Shown: one piece after another, positions 60,032-64,000 of the stretch
Layout of the letters: each line of letters begins with the position of its first letter
How positions within the stretch are numbered: position 1 is the first letter of the stretch
Assembly (NCBI GenBank): GCA_035293805.1
Contig: DATGMD010000028.1
Span: forward strand, 1-64,000
Source: JAJPHF01 sp035293805
GTDB taxonomy: Bacteria > Chloroflexota > UBA6077 > JAJPHF01
Direction: 5' to 3'
Length of the DNA stretch: 64,000 nucleotides
The notes under the pieces: generated by a model
Database searches by the model: none
What the model was told of the DNA's origin: nothing
Seen by the model: the letters and a program-made list of their open reading frames with translations, nothing else
Made by a program: the position numbers and the translations under genes

Positions 60032-60040
60032 TGGTATGAT
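60032..60040 (+). promoter_or_regulatory. putative extended -10 (TGGTATGAT)
   Basis: TGG-TATGAT 59 bp before the small zinc-ribbon gene. It lies in the same divergent gap as the minus-strand TGGTATAAT at 59920-59928. Confidence 0.4.
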
Positions 60041-60098
60041 GGGCCATGCGTCGGGGGGTGACGCGGGGAGACTTTCCCGGGGAGTATTCGAAGGAGCT

Positions 60099-60332
60099 AT
60101 GCGCTACACAATGTGCGGCTGGTGCCGCCGCTTCAATCCGACGACCATCGAGCTGTGCCGCCAGTGCGGCCACGAGGCCCACGTCGCCCGGGCCCATTGC
60201 GCCTGCGCCCATTGCCAGGCCACGCGGGCCGGTACGATGAAAGCGCTCCCCGAGCCCGACCATGTGCTCCACGGCCGCCTGGCGTTCGCGCGGTGGCTGG
60301 TCAGCAGCGGACGGCTGACCGACCAGCTGTAG
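60099..60332 (+). CDS. small multi-Cys (zinc-ribbon-like) protein
   Basis: This 77-residue protein has C6/C9 (CGWC), C20/C23 (CRQCGHE) and then AHCACAHCQ; up to seven Cys and several His could bind zinc in two sites. The C-terminus is helical. Together with the 58-residue protein at 14309 it is one of two tiny metal-ligand-rich proteins here. ATG follows AAGGAG. It precedes a response regulator by 60 bp and may be co-transcribed. Confidence 0.65.
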   Translation: MRYTMCGWCRRFNPTTIELCRQCGHEAHVARAHCACAHCQATRAGTMKALPEPDHVLHGRLAFARWLVSSGRLTDQL

Positions 60333-60392
60333 CCGGACCGCCCCGCGCTGGCCCCGCAGCTGCCCCACGACCGTGCCGAGCAGGGGAGATCG

Positions 60393-61121
60393 ATGGAGGC
60401 CCCGCGCCCTGTGGTTCTGGTCGTCGAGGACGACGCGGGCCTCGCCGAGCTGATTCACATGCTGCTCGAGGGGGCCGGCTACGCGGTGGAGCGCGCCGCC
60501 GATGGGACCACGGGCCTGGTCCGCCTGCTAGCCGGGGGCGTGGACCTCGTCCTGCTCGACCTGATGCTGCCGGGCCTCGACGGGTTGGAGGTCTGCCGCC
60601 GCGCGCGGGCGCAGCGCCAGGACGCGTTCCTGCCGATCATCATGATGACCGCGCTCGACAGCGAGCAACAGCGGGTGGACGGTTTTGCCGTCGGCGCCGA
60701 CGACTACGTGCCCAAGCCGTTCTCGACCGACGAGCTGTTGGCGCGCGTCGAGGTGTGGCTGCGCACGCGCCGGCGCGTCCAGACCGCGCACGCGCAGCTG
60801 GTCAAGCAGCAGGCCGAGCTGCGCGAGGCCGAGCGCCGCCTGCTGGTGGCCCAGCTCGAAGGTGTCACCGTGACCGCCCGCGAGCTGGCCCACCGCCTGA
60901 ACAACCACCTGCAGGGCATCATCGGCGCGCTCGACGTGCTCACGGACCATCCTGGGCTGACCGGCGAGGGGTACGAGCTGACGCGCGAGGCGCTGCAGCA
61001 GGCGCGGGACAGCGCGCGGGTCATCGCCCAGCTGCAGCGTGTGGTGCGGGTCGAGACGCGCGAGACGCCCGTTGGCCCGGCCCTCGACCTCGACCGCTCC
61101 ACGGATGATCCGGGCCTGTGA
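60393..61121 (+). CDS. response regulator fused to a kinase dimerisation-like helix domain
   Basis: This 242-residue protein has a receiver domain (VLVVEDDAG, phospho-acceptor D56 in LVLLDLMLPGLDG, IIMMTALDSE, VPKPFSTDEL) followed by a coiled linker and ELAHRLNNHLQGIIGALDVL with H167, the sequence pattern of a histidine-kinase dimerisation or phosphotransfer helix. No ATP-binding domain follows. It might pass phosphate from D56 to another protein, or be a sensor kinase fragment. ATG at 60393 follows AGGGGAG. Confidence 0.75.
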   Translation: MEAPRPVVLVVEDDAGLAELIHMLLEGAGYAVERAADGTTGLVRLLAGGVDLVLLDLMLPGLDGLEVCRRARAQRQDAFLPIIMMTALDSEQQRVDGFAVGADDYVPKPFSTDELLARVEVWLRTRRRVQTAHAQLVKQQAELREAERRLLVAQLEGVTVTARELAHRLNNHLQGIIGALDVLTDHPGLTGEGYELTREALQQARDSARVIAQLQRVVRVETRETPVGPALDLDRSTDDPGL

Positions 61122-61193
61122 GGGCGCGAGAGTCGCACTGGCTCGCGCGGCCAAACCTGTCCGAACCGGTGGACCGTTCCGGCGGCCGCGCGC

Positions 61194-62138
61194 TCAGTCC
61201 CGGAAGACGCTCTCGGGTAGGAAGGCCGTGACGATCCAGTGCGGCGCGTCCACCACCTCGCTGATGCGCAGGTCGACGGCCACGCTGCACAGCACGAAGG
61301 CCTCCTCACGGGACAGCCCACGGGTGCGGCCGAGGTGGTCGATCATGTAGCGCACCGCGTTGCGGCTCGCCTCCATCAGATCGGTGCCATACGCCGTCGT
61401 GGCGTAGTGCGGGCCGACGTTCGTGCGCGGGCCGAGCGGGCCCGCGGTGCGGAACTGCGGCTCGGCCACCGTGAACGAGTCGTGCAGGCGGAAGCGCAGC
61501 GTGACCGTCGCCGTCGTCTCGATCGCGGTCAGGCAGACCTCGCCGTCCCCCTGCGCGGCGTGGGCGTCGCCGCAGGAGAAGAGCGCGCCCTCGACCTCCA
61601 CGGGCAGGTAGAGCGTCGCGCCCGCCGTGAGCTGCTTGACGTCCATGTTGCCGCCGGTCTGGCGCGGCGGCATGGTGCTGTGCTGGCCCGGCTGTGCCAG
61701 CGCGACGCCCAGGATGCCGCAGAACGGGTCGAGCGGGATCTCGACGCCCGGGCGCAGCACGGCGCGGTCGCGGCCGGCGAGGTCCCACTTCTGCAGGTAG
61801 GGGGCGGCGAAGTCGTCGGGCAACAGGCCACGGCCGGGCATGATGGCCGTCCAGCCGAACGGCCCCGGGCGGACCTCGCGGACCTCGACCTCGAGCACGT
61901 GGCCGGGACGCGCGCCGCGCACGTACACCGGGCCGGTCAGCGGGTGGCCGCGGAACACCTTGCGCACCACGTCCTCGGCGGTCGAGTGGGGGCCGTAGTA
62001 GCCGTCGCCCGCGTCGCGCGTGGTGAAGGTCACCTCGTCGCCCGACTCGATCTCCAGCCGCGGCGGCAGCGCGTTGTCCCAGGCGTAGTGGACTTGCTCG
62101 TCGCTCAGCAAGTGGGTGCGGGGCTTGCTCACGGCCAT
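61194..62138 (-). CDS. acetamidase/formamidase family hydrolase
   Basis: The protein has 314 residues. GNMDVKQLTAGATLYLPVEV, GALFSCGDAHAAQGDGEV and the PGRGLLPDDF segment fit the FmdA/AmdA metal-dependent amidase family, which hydrolyses formamide, acetamide or similar small amides to ammonia. ATG at 62138. A truncated ridA-like fragment ends four bases before it, and the -10 TATACT at 62272-62267 could drive it. Confidence 0.85.
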   Translation of the reverse strand: MAVSKPRTHLLSDEQVHYAWDNALPPRLEIESGDEVTFTTRDAGDGYYGPHSTAEDVVRKVFRGHPLTGPVYVRGARPGHVLEVEVREVRPGPFGWTAIMPGRGLLPDDFAAPYLQKWDLAGRDRAVLRPGVEIPLDPFCGILGVALAQPGQHSTMPPRQTGGNMDVKQLTAGATLYLPVEVEGALFSCGDAHAAQGDGEVCLTAIETTATVTLRFRLHDSFTVAEPQFRTAGPLGPRTNVGPHYATTAYGTDLMEASRNAVRYMIDHLGRTRGLSREEAFVLCSVAVDLRISEVVDAPHWIVTAFLPESVFRD

Positions 62139-62142
62139 GGCG

Positions 62143-62262
62143 CTATCCCTCGTCGTTGGCGACGCCGCCGGCCCGCTCGGGCAGCGGGGCCACGGCGTCG
62201 ATCTCGATCATTAGCTCGCGCTCGCCGAGGTTCGACACCTCGGCTTGCCATCTGGCGCTGAC
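62143..62262 (-). pseudogene. 3' fragment of a RidA (YjgF)-family gene
   Basis: The frame ending at TAG 62143-62145 encodes about 37 residues, ARWQAEVSNLGERELMIEID followed by AVAPLPE, the C-terminal strand-helix region of RidA-type enamine deaminases (pattern EVSxLxxxxLMIEIxAVA). The N-terminal two-thirds are missing; the coding similarity stops near 62262, just where a repeat element begins. It would have formed an operon with the amidase. Confidence 0.6.
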
Positions 62263-62266
62263 TCTC

Positions 62267-62272
62267 AGTATA
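62267..62272 (-). promoter_or_regulatory. putative -10 element (TATACT)
   Basis: TATACT within ctctatactgagag on the minus strand, the same 14-mer as at 5091-5104. It faces the ridA remnant and the amidase gene. Confidence 0.4.
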
Positions 62273-62313
62273 GAGCGAGGCCCGCGCGCGCCGCCGCGCC
62301 GGCGCGATGGCGT

Positions 62314-62422
62314 GTGATATCCGATCCGGCCCTGGGGTTCGCCGACGGAGGCGGGCCCTCACCCCGTCCCTCTCCCAGAGGGCGAGGGAGTAAGGGAACG
62401 CCACCCCCGGATTCGGTATGAG
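62314..62422. mobile_element. MITE-like palindromic element with inverted ends
   Basis: Ends gtgatatccgatccgg (62314-62329) and ccggattcggtatgag (62407-62422) are imperfect inverted repeats (about 14 of 16 positions match, allowing one gap each side). Between them lies one CCCTCTCCC-type hairpin (62357-62393). There is no coding capacity. It sits just past the truncated end of the ridA remnant. Confidence 0.5.
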
Positions 62423-62437
62423 CGGCCCGGTGGTGGG

Positions 62438-62923
62438 CTACAGCCGCCGGCGCGACGCGGGCCCGCGGCTCCGCGGCACGTTGCCCGCGCGGCGCGGCTG
62501 GTCGGCCCGCGCGTCGTCGGCTGGCTCGGCGCGAGCGAGGAGCGTATCGACGGCGTGGAGCACCTCGGGCGCCAGCTGCAGGTCGGCGAGCACGCCGCGG
62601 TCGGGCGCCCAGCGGTAGCGCGCCAGGTCGAGGGTGAGCGTGTCATCCACGACGACGCCCTCGGCGCGCAGCCGCGCGGCCTGCTCCCACATGCTGTGCT
62701 CGGGGCAGCGCGTGCTGATCATCCCGTGGCGGTTCACGACGCGGTGCCAGGGCACGTCCGACTCACTGCCGAGCAGGTGCAGCGCCCCGCCCACCACGCG
62801 CGCCGCCCGCGGCATCCCGAGTGCCAGCGCCACCTCGCCATACGTCATCACGCGCCCGGGCGGGATGCGCGAGACGACCGCATACACGTTGCTAATGCAC
62901 GATGACGGCCGAACTGGCGGCAC
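62438..62923 (-). CDS. alkyltransferase-like protein (ATL; MGMT family without the active Cys)
   Basis: This 161-residue protein (GTG 62923 used; GTG 62887 also possible) has VSRIPPGRVMTYGEVALALG, the DNA-binding turn with PRAARVVGGAL, and the active-site motif in which the usual PCHR reads PWHRVVN (W59). Replacement by Trp is the hallmark of ATL proteins, which bind O6-alkylguanine and recruit nucleotide excision repair instead of removing the group. The last 50 residues are a charged extension. Confidence 0.8.
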   Translation of the reverse strand: MPPVRPSSCISNVYAVVSRIPPGRVMTYGEVALALGMPRAARVVGGALHLLGSESDVPWHRVVNRHGMISTRCPEHSMWEQAARLRAEGVVVDDTLTLDLARYRWAPDRGVLADLQLAPEVLHAVDTLLARAEPADDARADQPRRAGNVPRSRGPASRRRL

Positions 62924-63295
62924 GCCATCACGTCGGCGCGCCTCGGCCGGGCGCCGCCGCTCGTCTGTAGGCTGATCTTGTCTATCGGCAGCTCGATGCC
63001 CTTCCACTTGAGCGCCCAATCCTCCCTCCGCTCGATCTCGTCTACCTGGGCGGGTACGCGGGCATTCTGCCGAACGGGCTGACCTCGCCCCCTGGCAGAC
63101 GCCGGCCGGCACAGGGGGCTGACGCAGCGCTGCACTGGCTAGAGCGATTTTCATGATGCTAGAGCTACCCCGGCCACCGGGCGGCAGGGGACGAGCCCCT
63201 GCCCTACGGTACGGCCAACGCATACGGGCGCAATGGCCGCGAAAACCGCTGTAGGTACCACGCCGAGCTATCCCCCGGCCGCCCGCGCCACCGTC
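62924..63295. other. intergenic region with a REP unit
   Basis: This 372 bp gap holds a REP unit (63178-63208) followed by accgctgtagg (63247-63257). A minus-strand frame (63135-62848) encodes a short stretch with EIERREDWALKWKGIELPID, which may be a remnant of some gene, but it overlaps the ATL start and has no known match to me. Confidence 0.4.
63178..63208 (+). repeat. REP-like unit (GACGAGCCCC family)
   Basis: A single unit gcggcaggggacgagcccct, then gccctac, as in the triplets at 22114 and 34261. Confidence 0.75.
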
Positions 63296-64000
63296 CTACC
63301 GCGTGGACCGCCCGCGCTCCGACGCGTTGGCGTTGGGGTCGAGCCGCGGCGGCTCGAGCGCCGGGATGGCCGGCGGCGGTGGCGGAGCGGCGGGGCGCGG
63401 CGGCGCGGCCGGAATGTCCACCCGCTCCAGGCGCGGCCCGGCGATGTCCTTGCGCTTGGCGACCACGCGGTAGCTGAACGGGGCGTTCGCAGCGGTATTT
63501 CGGGCACGCACCGTGAAGGCGTGAGGCCCGATGTGGTCTACGTAGAGGCCGCCCTGGTCGCCGTGTTCCGTCAGGAACACGTAGTAGTTGTCGCCCTGCA
63601 CGAGCGCATCGAAGTCCGCGTCCAAGCGGACCCGCGCCTGCCCGCTCACCAATTGGTCCCGCCCGAAGTCCTCGAACCACGACTCGGGGCTCTCCATGCA
63701 GTACAGGCGCCGATGGGAGCCGTCGGGATGGGGCACGGCCGCCGACTTCGGCCCCCCGAGCACCGTGAAGGCCCCGTTCACCTGCACCGGCCCATCGAAG
63801 CGGGCCGCGAACGCCGAACCCGGTCCAGTGGCGTACAGCCCCGTGCTCGTCCCTGACGAGAAGAAGCCGCCGATGCTGCTGTTGGAGGTTCCGAGCACGC
63901 CGACGTTGCCGTTACTGGCGCCCTGGATGGCGTTGCCGTTGTTGGTGCTCGCCACGATGCCGGTCCCCGAGCCGGAGGTGGCGTAGAGGCCGGTGCTATT
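63296..64000 (-). CDS. Gly/Ser-rich YGTS-repeat protein, 5' part beyond the window
   Basis: The frame is open to the right edge, so only the C-terminal 234 residues are present. The visible N-part has short Gly/Ser/Thr repeats (STGLYATSGSGTGI, NVGVLGTSNSS, TSTGLYATGPGS) typical of long repetitive proteins of Chloroflexota. A conserved-looking C-terminal domain follows: RLYCMESPESWFEDFGRDQL, DNYYVFLTEHGDQGGLYVDH and FSYRVVAKRKDIAGPRLERV, then a Pro-rich tail. Probably a surface or fibre-like protein; function unknown. Confidence 0.7.
   Translation of the reverse strand, partial: NSTGLYATSGSGTGIVASTNNGNAIQGASNGNVGVLGTSNSSIGGFFSSGTSTGLYATGPGSAFAARFDGPVQVNGAFTVLGGPKSAAVPHPDGSHRRLYCMESPESWFEDFGRDQLVSGQARVRLDADFDALVQGDNYYVFLTEHGDQGGLYVDHIGPHAFTVRARNTAANAPFSYRVVAKRKDIAGPRLERVDIPAAPPRPAAPPPPPAIPALEPPRLDPNANASERGRSTR

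Noticed and set aside
62848..63135. 95-residue minus-strand frame upstream of the ATL gene
   Set aside because: It overlaps the ATL start, mixes a possible remnant with low-complexity sequence, and has no supported start.

Overview
The window is a 64 kb stretch of very GC-rich bacterial chromosome with about 70 densely packed genes on both strands. I found no rRNA, tRNA, CRISPR array, transposase gene or phage module. Several features point to a Chloroflexota bacterium, possibly assembled from a metagenome: an F420-type luciferase-like enzyme, a fused 2-oxoacid:ferredoxin oxidoreductase, a metal-dependent amidohydrolase of a type common in environmental Chloroflexota, a Gly/Ser-rich YGTS-repeat protein at the right edge, and extended -10 promoters. 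This placement is inference from gene content; no phylogenetic marker is present to prove it.

Left part (1-19,200): a membrane protein cut by the left edge, a ferric-reductase-like haem membrane protein and an exported acetolactate-decarboxylase-like protein; a Tat-exported DsrE-family protein; an SDR dehydrogenase; a cupin; a DUF983 protein; a BCP/PrxQ peroxiredoxin; an amidase; a membrane-anchored MutS-like ATPase with a GNAT acetyltransferase; a polytopic membrane protein; a two-subunit CoA-transferase whose alpha gene is split by an in-frame TGA; a remnant of a cysteine hydrolase; biotin protein ligase; a cysteine hydrolase; and recQ with a small upstream partner.

Middle part (19,200-45,400): a repeat-rich gap, a NarL-type regulator and a secreted Pro-rich protein; a tightly coupled three-gene run (NodB-like deacetylase, ATP-grasp ligase, FAD monooxygenase-like oxidoreductase); an LLM-class oxidoreductase; a TPR protein; phosphoglycerate mutase; a TauE/SafE permease; an alpha/beta hydrolase; signal peptidase II; a GlcG/HbpS protein; an amidohydrolase; a secreted RCC1 propeller; the KorAB 2-oxoacid:ferredoxin oxidoreductase; a cytochrome c; an OmpR-type regulator; and a fused phosphotransferase/P-loop kinase.

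Right part (45,400-64,000): a GGDEF-EAL c-di-GMP enzyme, an alpha/beta hydrolase, a vapBC pair with a frameshifted toxin, the NAD-salvage pair pncA-pncB, a channel-like membrane protein, an exported beta-lactamase-fold serine hydrolase, a lipoprotein plus glycosyltransferase pair, an orphan substrate-binding lipoprotein, a RibD-C reductase, a REC-DHp regulator, an acetamidase/formamidase preceded by a ridA remnant, an alkyltransferase-like protein and the partial YGTS-repeat protein.

The most unusual layer is non-coding. A 260 bp three-arm repeat occurs twice at exactly equal length (7914-8173, 19208-19467), with a degenerate inverted piece at 12451-12499. Palindromic CCCTCTCCC hairpins occur singly and as a five-unit array. 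A second REP family centred on GGGGACGAGCCCC occurs in triplets and singly. One such element, bounded by inverted ends, lies just beyond a truncated ridA, and similar GC-rich inserts appear in frame inside an amidase and a kinase. A promoter/terminator pair with no gene between them (44942-45043) is a candidate small RNA.
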